From Streptomyces sp. CA-210063 (GTDB lineage: Bacteria > Actinomycetota > Actinomycetes > Streptomycetales > Streptomycetaceae): 64,000 bases of DNA. Each line of letters begins with the position of its first letter. Positions within the stretch are counted from its first letter, which is position 1. Below the pieces are notes generated by a model. That model was not told the DNA's origin and did no database searches. It saw nothing but the letters and a program-made list of their open reading frames with translations. The DNA lies in the NCBI RefSeq assembly GCF_024612015.1, contig NZ_CP102512.1, positions 2,790,001-2,854,000 of the forward strand, read 5' to 3'. The position numbers were made by a program, and so were the translations under genes. Positions 33,751-41,983 of the stretch are shown here, in pieces.

Positions 33751-34919
33751 CAGACGGCCGCCGCTTCTTCGACGCCCGCGGAGCCCGCTGTCCCTGCGAG
33801 CAGGGACTGGTCGGCATCCAGGCCGAAGGTGTGGGCCGGGCTCCAGTGCAGGACGACGTCGGCGCCGGGGACGAGCCGGGCGTCGCGGTCGATGTTCTGG
33901 ACGTACACCTCGAACTCGGGGCAGACCGAGCTGCCGATCACGTACTGCGTGGAGACGCCGATGAAACTGGTCGCGGCGATCCTGCCGGTGATGCGGTTGC
34001 GGCCGACCGGGATCTCCCCGGCGTCGTCCGCGTGCGTGAGGGTGATCTTCTCCGGGCGGACCCCGACGAGGACCTTGCCGCCGGTCCGGGTGGGCGCGCC
34101 GCAGCGCGCCTCGGGCAGGACCAGCTTGCCGTCGCCCGCCGTCAGCACGATCTCGCCGCCGTGCCTGGAGTCGACCTCGGCCTCTATCAGGTTGGAGGTG
34201 CCGAGGAAGTTGGCGACGAAGGTGGTCTGCGGGTTCTCGTACAGGTCGGCGGGTGAGCCGAGTTGCTCGACGCGGCCGGCGTTCATCACGGCGACCGTGT
34301 CGGCCATGGTCATGGCCTCCTCCTGGTCGTGCGTGACATGGATGAAGGTGATGCCGACCTCGGTCTGGATGCGCTTCAGCTCCAGTTGCATCTGGCGGCG
34401 CAGCTTGAGGTCGAGGGCGCCGAGGGGCTCGTCGAGGAGGAGGACCTTGGGATGGTTGATCAGCGCGCGGGCCACGGCGACGCGCTGCTGCTGGCCGCCG
34501 GAGAGCTGGTGCGGCTTCTTGCGCGCCTGCTCGCCGAGCTGGACCAGCTCCAGCATCTCCTCGACCTGCTTCTTCACGCCCTTGATGCCGCGTCGGCGCA
34601 GACCGAAGGCGACGTTCTCGAAGATGTCGAGGTGCGGGAAGAGGGCGTACGACTGGAAGACCGTGTTCACCGGCCGCTTGTACGGGGGCAGGTTCGTCAC
34701 GTCCTGGTCGCCGAGCGAGACGCTTCCGCAGGAAGGTTCCTCCAGGCCGGCGATCATGCGCAGGGTGGTGGTCTTGCCGCAGCCGGAGGCGCCCAGAAGG
34801 GCGAAGAAGGAACCTTCCGGCACGGTCAGGTCGAGCGGGTGGACGGCCGTGAAGGAGCCGTAGGTCTTGCCTATGCCGGAGAGGCGGACGTCACCGCTGC
34901 CGTTGTCTGTGGTCTTCAT
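33750..34919 (-). CDS. potA: Spermidine/putrescine ABC transporter ATP-binding protein PotA-like
   Basis: Cytoplasmic ATPase of 389 residues that powers polyamine import. Walker A GASGCGKTTT is at about residues 43-52, then the Q-loop TVFQSYALFPHL, the signature LSGGQQQRVAVARAL, Walker B VLLLDEPLGALD and the switch histidine VTHDQEEAMTM. A C-terminal TOBE domain (VGVRPEKITL) is typical of PotA. The start MKTTDNGSG is chosen because it follows the potD stop by eight bases; longer frames overlap potD. Confidence 0.92.
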   Translation of the reverse strand: MKTTDNGSGDVRLSGIGKTYGSFTAVHPLDLTVPEGSFFALLGASGCGKTTTLRMIAGLEEPSCGSVSLGDQDVTNLPPYKRPVNTVFQSYALFPHLDIFENVAFGLRRRGIKGVKKQVEEMLELVQLGEQARKKPHQLSGGQQQRVAVARALINHPKVLLLDEPLGALDLKLRRQMQLELKRIQTEVGITFIHVTHDQEEAMTMADTVAVMNAGRVEQLGSPADLYENPQTTFVANFLGTSNLIEAEVDSRHGGEIVLTAGDGKLVLPEARCGAPTRTGGKVLVGVRPEKITLTHADDAGEIPVGRNRITGRIAATSFIGVSTQYVIGSSVCPEFEVYVQNIDRDARLVPGADVVLHWSPAHTFGLDADQSLLAGTAGSAGVEEAAAV

Positions 34920-34927
34920 CGTCCTGC

Positions 34928-36172
34928 TCACGCCCCTGTCAGCTTCGCGAACTTCTCTTCGTACGCCGTCTCTTCCCGCTGGCTGAGGGAGCGGAAGGCG
35001 CGGGACTTGGCTGCCATGGCGGCGTCGGGAATGATCAGCGGGTTGTCCGCCGCGTCCTCGTCGATCTTGGCCAGCTCCGCCTTCACACCGTCGACGGGGC
35101 ACACGTAGTTGATGTACGCGGCGAGTTCGGCGGCCGGCTTCGGCTCGTAGTAGTAGTCGATGAGCCGTTCGGCGTTGGTCTTGTGCCGGGCCCTGTTCGG
35201 GATCAGCAGGTTGTCCGTCGAGGTCATGTAGCCGCTGTCGGGGATGACGAAGTCGACGTCCGGGCTGTCGAGCTTGAGCTGGACCACGTCACCGGCCCAG
35301 GCGATACAGGCCGCGAAGTCGCCCTTGCTGAGGTCCGAGATGTACTCGTTGCCGGTGAAGCGGCGGATCTGGCCCTGGTCGACGGCCTTCTGCAGCCGGG
35401 CGATCGCCGCGTCGTAGTCGTCGTCGGTGAACTTCGCCGGGTCCTTGCCCATGTCCAGCAGCGTCATCCCGACGCTGTCGCGCATCTCGGAGAGGAAGCC
35501 GATCCGGCCCTTGAGCTTGGGGTTGTCGAGCATGTCGGAGACCGACTTCACCTCCTCGCCGTCGAGGGCCTTCTTGTTGTAGGCGATGACGGTGGAGATG
35601 CCGGTCCAGGGGTACGAGTGCGCGCGTCCCGGGTCCCAGTCGGGGTCGCGGAACTGCTGGGAGAGGTTCACGAAGGCGTGCGGCAGGTTGGACGCGTCCA
35701 GTTTCTGGACCCACCCGAAGCGGATCAGCCGGGCCGCGAGCCAGTCCGTGACGCAGATCAGGTCGCGCCCGGTGTCCTGACCGGCGGCGAGCTGCGGCTT
35801 GATCTTGCCGAAGAACTCGACGTTGTCGTTGATGTCCTCGGTGTACTTGACCTTGATGCCGGTGCGCGCGGTGAACCGGTCCAGGCTGGGGTGGTGCTTG
35901 CCGCTGTCGTCGACGTCCATGTACTCGGTCCAGTTGGAGAAGTTGATCTCCTTCTCCTTGGCCGAGTGGTCCTCGGACGAGACGCCCGCGGTGTTCTTCG
36001 CCGCGGGGATGCCGCAGGCGCTCAGCGCCCCGAGCCCGCCGATCGCGAGTGCGCCGCCGGTTCCGGCGCGCAGCAGCGAACGGCGGCTGAGTGCGGCCCT
36101 GCCGTTCCTGAGGCTGCGCCGCACGGCGGCCACCTGGGCCGGGGACAGGCGGTCGGGCTCGTACTGCTCCAT
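34928..36172 (-). CDS. potD: Polyamine-binding Tat lipoprotein PotD-like
   Basis: Extracellular substrate-binding protein of 414 residues. An unusually long polar N-region (about 28 residues) precedes the twin-arginine motif SRRSLLRAG and the lipobox LSAC, with C53 the predicted lipidated residue. The mature protein shows the PotD/PotF pattern: INFSNWTEYMD at the start, DLICVTDWLAARLI, GISTVIAYNKKAL and DFVIPDSGYMTSTDNLLIP. It binds putrescine or spermidine and passes it to PotBC. It is second in the operon, 82 bp after the aldehyde dehydrogenase. Confidence 0.9.
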   Translation of the reverse strand: MEQYEPDRLSPAQVAAVRRSLRNGRAALSRRSLLRAGTGGALAIGGLGALSACGIPAAKNTAGVSSEDHSAKEKEINFSNWTEYMDVDDSGKHHPSLDRFTARTGIKVKYTEDINDNVEFFGKIKPQLAAGQDTGRDLICVTDWLAARLIRFGWVQKLDASNLPHAFVNLSQQFRDPDWDPGRAHSYPWTGISTVIAYNKKALDGEEVKSVSDMLDNPKLKGRIGFLSEMRDSVGMTLLDMGKDPAKFTDDDYDAAIARLQKAVDQGQIRRFTGNEYISDLSKGDFAACIAWAGDVVQLKLDSPDVDFVIPDSGYMTSTDNLLIPNRARHKTNAERLIDYYYEPKPAAELAAYINYVCPVDGVKAELAKIDEDAADNPLIIPDAAMAAKSRAFRSLSQREETAYEEKFAKLTGA

Positions 36173-36254
36173 GCGCGTGATGCCCTTTCGGAGGGGCCCT
36201 TTCGGGAGGGTGGGCGGAGACCGGCCGGGGGTCGGGCGGCGGGTCCCCGGCTGG

Positions 36255-37790
36255 CTAGCGGTCCCCGAAGATCGTGCGGTGCCAGTCCTTCCTGGCGACC
36301 GCCGTATTGTCGAACATGACATGCTTGATCTGGGTGTACTCCTCGAACGAGTACGCGGACATGTCCTTGCCGAAGCCGGACGCCTTGTGTCCGCCGTGCG
36401 GCATCTCGCTGATGATCGGGATGTGGTCGTTGATCCACACGCATCCGGCCTTGATCTCCCGCGTGGCACGGCCCGCCCGGTACACGTCCCGGCTCCAGGC
36501 GGAGGCGGCGAGCCCGTACGGAGTGTCGTTGGCCAGCCGGATGCCCTCGTCGTCGCTGTCGAAGGGCAGGACCACGAGCACCGGGCCGAAGATCTCCGAC
36601 TGGACGATCTCGCTGTCCTGGGCGGCGTCCGCGACGAGCGTGGGCCGGTAGTAGGCGCCGTTCCGCAGCTCTCCCCGGGGCGCCTCGCCACCGGTGACCA
36701 CGCGCGCGTACGCGCGTGCCCGCTCGACGAACCCGGCGACACGGTCACGCTGGACGTGCGAGATCAGCGGCCCGAGATCGGTGCTCGGGGCGAAGGGGTC
36801 GCCCAGCCGGACGGTCTCCATGAGGGCGGCCGTCCTCGCGACGAACTCCTCGTAGAGGGGCCGCTGCACGTAGGCGCGCGTGGCGGCCGTGCAGTCCTGG
36901 CCGGTGTTGATGAGGGCGCCCGCGACCGCGCCGTTGACGGCGGCCTCCAGGTCGGCGTCGTCGAAGACGACGAAGGGGGCCTTGCCGCCCAGTTCCAGAT
37001 GGATGCGCTTGACGGTGGCCGTCGCGATCTCGGCCACGCGCTTCCCCACAGCCGTGGACCCGGTGAAGGAGGTCATCGCCACGTCGGGATGCCCGACGAG
37101 GTGCTCGCCGGCCTCCTTGCCGGTGCCGGTGACGATGTTGATCACGCCGTCGGGGATGCCCGCGTCGGTGGCGGCCTGTGCGAAGAGCAGCGAGGTGAGC
37201 GGGGTCGGCTCGGCGGGCTTCAGGACGATCGTGTTGCCCGCGGCGATCGCCGGGAGGATCTTCCAGGCAGCCATCTGGAGCGGGTAGTTCCAGGGCGCGA
37301 TGGAACCGACCACGCCGATGGGCTCGCGGCGGACGTACGAGGTGTGGTCGCCGGAGTACTCGCCGGCCGACTGGCCCTGGAGATGGCGGGCGGCGCCCGC
37401 GAAGAACGCGGTGTTGTCGATGGTGCCCGGCACGTCGAACTCGCGCGTCAGCTTGAGCGGCTTCCCGCACTGCAGGGACTCGGCCCGCGCGAACTCCTCC
37501 GCCCGCTCGGCCAGGACCGCGGCGAAGCGGTGCAGCGCGTCGGAGCGCTCGCCGGGCGTGGTGGCGGCCCAGCCGGGGAACGCCTCGCGGGCGGCGGCGA
37601 CGGCCGCGTCCACATCGTCCGTACCGGCCAGGTCGTATGTGAAGACCTGGTCGCCGGTCGCGGGGTCGACGACCGTGTGGGTGTGCCCCGATGTGCCCTT
37701 GGTCAGGCGGCCGGCGATGTACTGCGCGCCGTCCGCGAAGCGTTCCTGTGCGGGGAATCGGTCCGGGGTGGCGGTGCCCGGGTTCTCCAT
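36255..37790 (-). CDS. Aldehyde dehydrogenase, probable gamma-aminobutyraldehyde dehydrogenase
   Basis: NAD-dependent aldehyde dehydrogenase of 511 residues, first gene of the polyamine operon. Motifs: IAPWNYPLQMAAWKILPA, FTGSTAVGKRV, HLELGGKAPFVVFDDAD and catalytic C300 in NTGQDCTAATR. The C-terminus SGFGKDMSAYSFEEYTQIKHVM is characteristic of aminobutyraldehyde/betaine aldehyde enzymes. GGAGGAGAG before the ATG fixes the start. It would oxidise (gamma-glutamyl-)aminobutyraldehyde formed by the amine oxidase of the same operon. A TTGTTG-17-CAGGAT promoter and an inverted repeat lie upstream. Confidence 0.88.
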   Translation of the reverse strand: MENPGTATPDRFPAQERFADGAQYIAGRLTKGTSGHTHTVVDPATGDQVFTYDLAGTDDVDAAVAAAREAFPGWAATTPGERSDALHRFAAVLAERAEEFARAESLQCGKPLKLTREFDVPGTIDNTAFFAGAARHLQGQSAGEYSGDHTSYVRREPIGVVGSIAPWNYPLQMAAWKILPAIAAGNTIVLKPAEPTPLTSLLFAQAATDAGIPDGVINIVTGTGKEAGEHLVGHPDVAMTSFTGSTAVGKRVAEIATATVKRIHLELGGKAPFVVFDDADLEAAVNGAVAGALINTGQDCTAATRAYVQRPLYEEFVARTAALMETVRLGDPFAPSTDLGPLISHVQRDRVAGFVERARAYARVVTGGEAPRGELRNGAYYRPTLVADAAQDSEIVQSEIFGPVLVVLPFDSDDEGIRLANDTPYGLAASAWSRDVYRAGRATREIKAGCVWINDHIPIISEMPHGGHKASGFGKDMSAYSFEEYTQIKHVMFDNTAVARKDWHRTIFGDR

Positions 37791-37863
37791 GTCGCTCTCC
37801 TCCGCCGGTGCCCTCTCCGTCCCCGAGGGCAGGTGGCGTAGCTCCAGCTCGATTTGAGTGCCG

Positions 37864-37930
37864 ATCCTGACAGAGCAATGCGGCACCAACAAGTGATTCC
37901 GTTGTTGCCTTTTGGTTACGCGACGGAATC
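37864..37930 (-). promoter_or_regulatory. Promoter and inverted repeat upstream of the polyamine operon
   Basis: On the minus strand TTGTTG (37892-37887) and CAGGAT (37869-37864) are 17 bp apart, a good Streptomyces vegetative promoter. Just upstream lies an inverted repeat GATTCCGT (37895-37902) / ACGGAATC (37923-37930) with a 20-bp loop that contains TTACGCG. Position suggests a regulator-binding site. Confidence 0.55.
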
Positions 37931-38013
37931 TGTCGAGCACGTGTCCAGTGAGGGAGCAGTGGGAGGGGAAAATCGGGGACGGATTGTCAGTGGTGGCTGC
38001 CAGACTCGTCGGC

Positions 38014-38580
38014 ATGGAGAAGATCGATTCTTGGGACACGCTCACCGGAGCGGTCCGCGCGGGGGCAAGGGTCAAGTACCTGCACTTCTGGGGCCACCGG
38101 CCACAGGCCGACGGCCAGATCGGCGCGAGCTGTCTCAGCCAGTGGTGGCCGTCGCCGTTCACGGTGGACGGAGTGGAGTACGCGACGGCCGAGCACTGGA
38201 TGATGGCGTCGAAGGCCCGGCTGTTCGGGGACGCGGAGGCGGAGCGCAGGGCCGTCGCGGCGTCGAGCCCCGCGCAGGCCAAGAAGATCGGACGGCTCGT
38301 ACGCGGCTTCGACGACGCCATATGGGAGCGGGAGCGCTTCGGAATCGTCGTCGAGGGCAGCTTTCACAAGTTCGCCGCCCACCCCGACCTGCGGACGTTC
38401 CTCCTGGGCACGGGGAACCGCGTGCTCGTCGAGGCCAGCCCCCTCGACCGCGTGTGGGGCATCGGCCTCGCGGCGGACGACGAGCGCGCCATGGACCCCG
38501 CCCACTGGCGGGGCCCCAACCTGCTGGGCTTCGCGCTGATGGCGGCCCGGGAGCGGCTGCTGAGCGGGGTCGACGCCTGA
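38014..38580 (+). CDS. NADAR-family protein (YbiA-like N-glycosidase)
   Basis: A 188-residue cytoplasmic protein. The NADAR domain is visible from YLHFWGH through EYATAEHWMMASKARLFGD, the FKKFAAHP-like HKFAAHPDL and the C-terminal DRVWGIGL and PAHWRGPNLLGFALM. Members act on riboflavin-pathway intermediates or remove ADP-ribose-type modifications. The ATG at 38014 is chosen from homology to the usual domain start; no clear ribosome-binding site is present and an upstream GTG near 37990 is possible. It is divergent from the polyamine operon and apparently monocistronic. Confidence 0.8.
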   Translation: MEKIDSWDTLTGAVRAGARVKYLHFWGHRPQADGQIGASCLSQWWPSPFTVDGVEYATAEHWMMASKARLFGDAEAERRAVAASSPAQAKKIGRLVRGFDDAIWERERFGIVVEGSFHKFAAHPDLRTFLLGTGNRVLVEASPLDRVWGIGLAADDERAMDPAHWRGPNLLGFALMAARERLLSGVDA

Positions 38581-38634
38581 GCGCTCCGCCGGCAGTGCCG
38601 CGCTGTGCCGTGGGTCGTCTGCGGCACCGTCGTG

Positions 38635-38692
38635 GCTGGTCGCGCCCCGCGGCGGAGCCGCAATGTGAGACAGCCCGCGCCCCTTCAGGGCG
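38635..38692. repeat. Dispersed repeat element, copy E (left half only)
   Basis: ggctggtcgcgccccgcggcggagccgca...gcccgcgccccttcagggc matches the left half and internal stem of copy A at 13801. The right arm is missing. It lies between the converging NADAR and DUF4190 genes, where a terminator would be expected. Confidence 0.6.
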
Positions 38693-38725
38693 CTGCCGAA
38701 CCGCAGTGGACTTCGCCGGACCTGC

Positions 38726-39865
38726 CTAGCGGACGTGGGGCGAGGACACGTCGGCGGCGGGGGCGGCGTCGGCGTCCCCGGGCGGTAGCACCAGGGACAG
38801 GGACGTGGAGTAGCTGTCGTCGAAGGGGTCGGGGTCCGAGTCGTAGTCGCTGCTGCCCGGCGCCACGATGATGAGGACGATGAAGCCGATGCCCAGCAGG
38901 ATGCCGGCCACTCCGCAGATGATCCCGGCCAGCGCGTGCCCCGGGTTCGTCGCCTCTCCCCGGCGCGCCTTGACCCGGCCTATGCATCCGAAGATCACGG
39001 CCATGACCCCGAGCAGAATCGCCAGCGGCCACAGACAGAAGAGCACGGCTGCGCAGATCCCGAGCACCATCGCCGCGATCCCCATGCCGTTGCTCGGCGG
39101 CGGCGCCATGGCGGACCAGGCGTAGCCGGGGGCGGGGCCGGGATAGCCGACGCCGGGGTGGGCGTGGGCGCCCGGGTACGCCGGGTACTGGGGATAGCCG
39201 TACGGGACCTGCCCGGGGCCTTCGGGGCTGATGGGCGGGGGTGGGACCGCAGCGCCGGGGGCTCCGGGGGCGGGTGCGGCGAAGGGGGCGCCGGCTGCGG
39301 GCGGCGGGAAGGACGCGTGGGGCCCGTGGGGCGCGGGCGGCGGGAAGGACGCGTGGGGCGGCGGCGGGGCGAAGGGATTGGGGGCGGGGGTGGAGGACAT
39401 GGCGGGCTGCGGGCCGCCCGGGGGTGCGAAGCCGCCGGGGCCGGCCCAGGGCTGCGAGGCCGCGGGGGCCTGCGAAGGCGTCGGCACGCCTGTGCCGGGC
39501 GGCACCGGGGCGCTCGTGCCCACATCCTGCATGGACACGACCGTCAGCTGGTCGTGCGCCGAGGCCGGGGGCGGAGCGGGGCTCGGCGCCGGGGTGTCGG
39601 CGGGCTTGTCCAGCGCGACCTTCGGGGCGGGAACCGCGACCTTCGGGGCGGGAACCGCGTCCTCGGGCTGCGAGCCGGCGTCCGGCGCGGCCGGCAGAGG
39701 AACGCCGTCGGCCACGGTCGGTACTACCGCCCCCTCGGTCAGGGTCGGCAGCGCGGCACCATCAGCCACCGTCGGCGGGGTCGGGGTGCGGTCCTGCGGG
39801 GGTGCCCACGGGTCCGGCTGCGAGTCGGACGGTGTCTCCGGAGTCGGTGCCTCATCGGACGACAT
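38726..39865 (-). CDS. DUF4190-domain membrane protein with long Pro/Ala-rich N-terminus
   Basis: A 379-residue protein. The first ~250 residues are low-complexity (Pro, Ala, Gly) with internal repeats: PAPKVAVPAPKVA, HASFPPPAP occurring twice, and TVADG occurring twice. The DUF4190 part (GMGIAAMVLGICAAVLFCLWPLAI, LAGIICGVAGILLGIGFIVLIIV) supplies two membrane hairpins, followed by a short acidic tail. Function is unknown; such actinobacterial proteins often carry proline-rich cytoplasmic tails for protein contacts. The start at 39865 is chosen for its AGGGGG ribosome-binding site. Confidence 0.8.
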   Translation of the reverse strand: MSSDEAPTPETPSDSQPDPWAPPQDRTPTPPTVADGAALPTLTEGAVVPTVADGVPLPAAPDAGSQPEDAVPAPKVAVPAPKVALDKPADTPAPSPAPPPASAHDQLTVVSMQDVGTSAPVPPGTGVPTPSQAPAASQPWAGPGGFAPPGGPQPAMSSTPAPNPFAPPPPHASFPPPAPHGPHASFPPPAAGAPFAAPAPGAPGAAVPPPPISPEGPGQVPYGYPQYPAYPGAHAHPGVGYPGPAPGYAWSAMAPPPSNGMGIAAMVLGICAAVLFCLWPLAILLGVMAVIFGCIGRVKARRGEATNPGHALAGIICGVAGILLGIGFIVLIIVAPGSSDYDSDPDPFDDSYSTSLSLVLPPGDADAAPAADVSSPHVR

Positions 39866-40071
39866 ACGTGGATCCCCCTGTACCATTCCGTGCCGTTCTG
39901 CGTCGTTTTCTCCGCCGTACGCGTTCAGCCGTACGTTCGGTCATGCTAAGGCCCGGGGTTCAACCTGCGGGCCGCCGCCTACGATGATCCCCGAGTCATC
40001 GATCAGCCGATCACCCGCGTCCCCCGACGACGACCACGGTCCGGGGCGGACGCCGTTCCCGGGGAGGAACC

Positions 40072-41184
40072 TTGACCGACAACCGCACCGCGCAGGGCGT
40101 GCCCGTCACCCCCGCCGTTCCCGGCACGACCGCCGCGCCCGGCGCCTCCGGCACCCGCGACCTGCACGCGTTCATCGCGGGCCTGCCCAAGGCCGAACTG
40201 CACGTGCACCACGTCGGCTCCGCCTCCCCCCGTATCGTCTCCGAACTGGCCGCCCGGCACCCCGACTCCAAGGTGCCGACGGACCCGGAGGCGCTCGTGG
40301 ACTACTTCACGTTCACGGACTTCGCCCACTTCATCCAGGTGTATCTGTCCGTCGTCGACCTGATCCGCACCCCGGAGGACGTCCGGCTGCTGACGTTCGA
40401 GGTGGCCCGGGACCTGGCCCGGCAGCAGGTGCGGTACGCCGAGCTGACCATCACGCCGTTCTCCTCCACCCGGCGCGGGATCGACGAACTGGCCTTCATG
40501 GCGGCGATCGAGGACGCGCGCAAGGCGGCGGAGGCCGAGTTCGGGACCGTACTGCGGTGGTGCTTCGACATCCCCGGCGAGGCGGGGCTCGAGGCCGCCG
40601 AGGAGACGACGCGGCTCGCGACGGAGGACCGGGTGCGGCCCGAGGGGCTGGTGTCGTTCGGGCTCGGCGGGCCCGAGGTCGGCGTGCCGAGGCCGCAGTT
40701 CAAGCCGTACTTCGACCGGGCGATCGCGGCCGGGCTGCACTCCGTGCCGCACGCCGGTGAGACCACCGGCCCCGAGACGGTCTGGGACGCGCTCACCCAC
40801 CTGCGCGCGGAGCGCATCGGGCACGGTACGAGCTCGGCCCGCGACCCGAAGCTGCTCGCCCACCTCGCCGAGCACCGCATCGCCCTGGAGGTCTGCCCGA
40901 CCTCGAACATAGCGACGCGTGCGGTCCGCACCCTCGACGAGCACCCCATCAAGGAGTTCGTGCGGGCCGGGGTCCTGGTGACCGTCAACTCCGACGACCC
41001 GCCGATGTTCGGCACCGACCTCAACACCGAGTACGCGGTCGCCGCGCGCCTCCTCGACCTCGACGAGCAGGGCCTGGCCGCCCTCGCGAAGAACGCGGTG
41101 GAGGCGTCCTTCCTCGACGAGCCCGGCAAGGCCCGCATCTCCGCCGAGATCGACACCTACACGTCGGCCTGGCTGACCCCCTGA
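40072..41184 (+). CDS. COG1816 deaminase, probable 6-aminodeoxyfutalosine deaminase (annotated often as adenosine deaminase)
   Basis: Amidohydrolase-superfamily deaminase of 370 residues. Metal ligands are visible in ELHVHHVGSASP (H44, H46), PHAGETTGP and NSDDPPMFGT. The sequence HVHHVGSASP replaces the HLDGALRP-type motif of classical adenosine deaminases. To my knowledge a streptomycete COG1816 enzyme of this type (Sav2595) was shown to deaminate 6-aminodeoxyfutalosine in the futalosine route to menaquinone; this gene sits in what I believe is the syntenic location. The TTG start has GGGGAGGAA upstream. The glycerophosphodiesterase gene follows after 25 bp. Confidence 0.8.
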   Translation: MTDNRTAQGVPVTPAVPGTTAAPGASGTRDLHAFIAGLPKAELHVHHVGSASPRIVSELAARHPDSKVPTDPEALVDYFTFTDFAHFIQVYLSVVDLIRTPEDVRLLTFEVARDLARQQVRYAELTITPFSSTRRGIDELAFMAAIEDARKAAEAEFGTVLRWCFDIPGEAGLEAAEETTRLATEDRVRPEGLVSFGLGGPEVGVPRPQFKPYFDRAIAAGLHSVPHAGETTGPETVWDALTHLRAERIGHGTSSARDPKLLAHLAEHRIALEVCPTSNIATRAVRTLDEHPIKEFVRAGVLVTVNSDDPPMFGTDLNTEYAVAARLLDLDEQGLAALAKNAVEASFLDEPGKARISAEIDTYTSAWLTP

Positions 41185-41209
41185 CCCGATCGGGACCACA
41201 ATCAACGCC

Positions 41210-41983
41210 ATGCGCACCGTGACAGCCGTCGCCCATCGCGGCGCCCCCTACCGCCACCGTGAGAACACGCTCGACTCCCTGCGGGCCGGGCTCGAACTGG
41301 GCGCGGACGCCGTCGAGTTCGATGTACGGACGACCCGTGACGGTGTGCCCGTCCTGCTCCACGACTCGACGCTGAACCGGCTCTGGGAGCTGGACCGGCC
41401 GCTGGCCGCGCTCTCCGCCGCGGAGCTGCGCGGTCTGACGGCCGACGGGGTGCCGACGCTGGCCGACGCGCTGCTCGCCACGAGGGACAGCCGGGTCATG
41501 GTGGACCTGCCGGGCGCGGTGAGCCCGCGGGCGGTGCGGCAGATCCTCGACGTCGTACGTGAGTACGAGGCCGAGGACCGCGTCTACTACAGCGCCGACC
41601 CGCCCACCATGCTCGCCGTCCGCGCGGCCGCCCCCACCGCAGAGATCGCCCTCACCTGGAAAACCCTCGCCCCACCCCGCCCCGCCCTCCTCGACGCCAT
41701 ACGCCCCCGCTGGCTCAACTACCGCTTCGGCCTGGTCACCCGTGCCCTGGCGGACCGCGTCCACCGCGACGGCTACCTCCTCTCCGTCTGGACCCCCGAC
41801 ACCCGCCGCTCCATGAGCCGCCTGATGGACCTGGGCGTCGACTCGATCACAACGAACCGGGTCGACGCGCTGTGCGCACTACGGAAGAGCTGGACCGGCC
41901 CCGGTAAGGGGCGCGAGGAACCGCGCGAGCAACACTCCTCCACCGATCACCCCACCACCGAGCACTACACCTCCGACCGCTGA
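41210..41983 (+). CDS. Glycerophosphodiester phosphodiesterase family protein
   Basis: Soluble enzyme of 257 residues that hydrolyses glycerophosphodiesters. GDPD motifs: AHRGAPYRHRENTLDSLRAGLELGADAVEFDVR (catalytic H near residue 8 and metal ligands E/D), VLLHDSTLNRL, and C-terminal YLLSVWTPDTRR...GVDSITTNRVD. The last ~25 residues (KGREEPREQHSSTDHP) are encoded by a half copy of the dispersed repeat, suggesting that insertion extended the C-terminus. The 3' end overlaps the converging sigma-factor gene by 19 bp. It follows the deaminase gene and is probably co-transcribed with it. Confidence 0.85.
   Translation: MRTVTAVAHRGAPYRHRENTLDSLRAGLELGADAVEFDVRTTRDGVPVLLHDSTLNRLWELDRPLAALSAAELRGLTADGVPTLADALLATRDSRVMVDLPGAVSPRAVRQILDVVREYEAEDRVYYSADPPTMLAVRAAAPTAEIALTWKTLAPPRPALLDAIRPRWLNYRFGLVTRALADRVHRDGYLLSVWTPDTRRSMSRLMDLGVDSITTNRVDALCALRKSWTGPGKGREEPREQHSSTDHPTTEHYTSDR
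41906..41933. repeat. Dispersed repeat element, copy C (half element inside GDPD 3' end)
   Basis: aaggggcgcgaggaaccgcg followed by cgagcaac is the right arm of the family with a few changes from copy B. It is read in frame as the C-terminus of the glycerophosphodiesterase. No left arm is nearby. Confidence 0.65.

Noticed and set aside
31849..34863. A 1004-codon plus-strand frame opposite potABC
   Set aside because: Shadow frame of the pot genes, low-complexity Arg/Asp/Glu composition.
38726..39865. Plus-strand Gly-rich frame opposite the DUF4190 gene
   Set aside because: Antisense of a Pro/Ala-rich protein gives Gly/Arg-rich frames; no start signal or motif.
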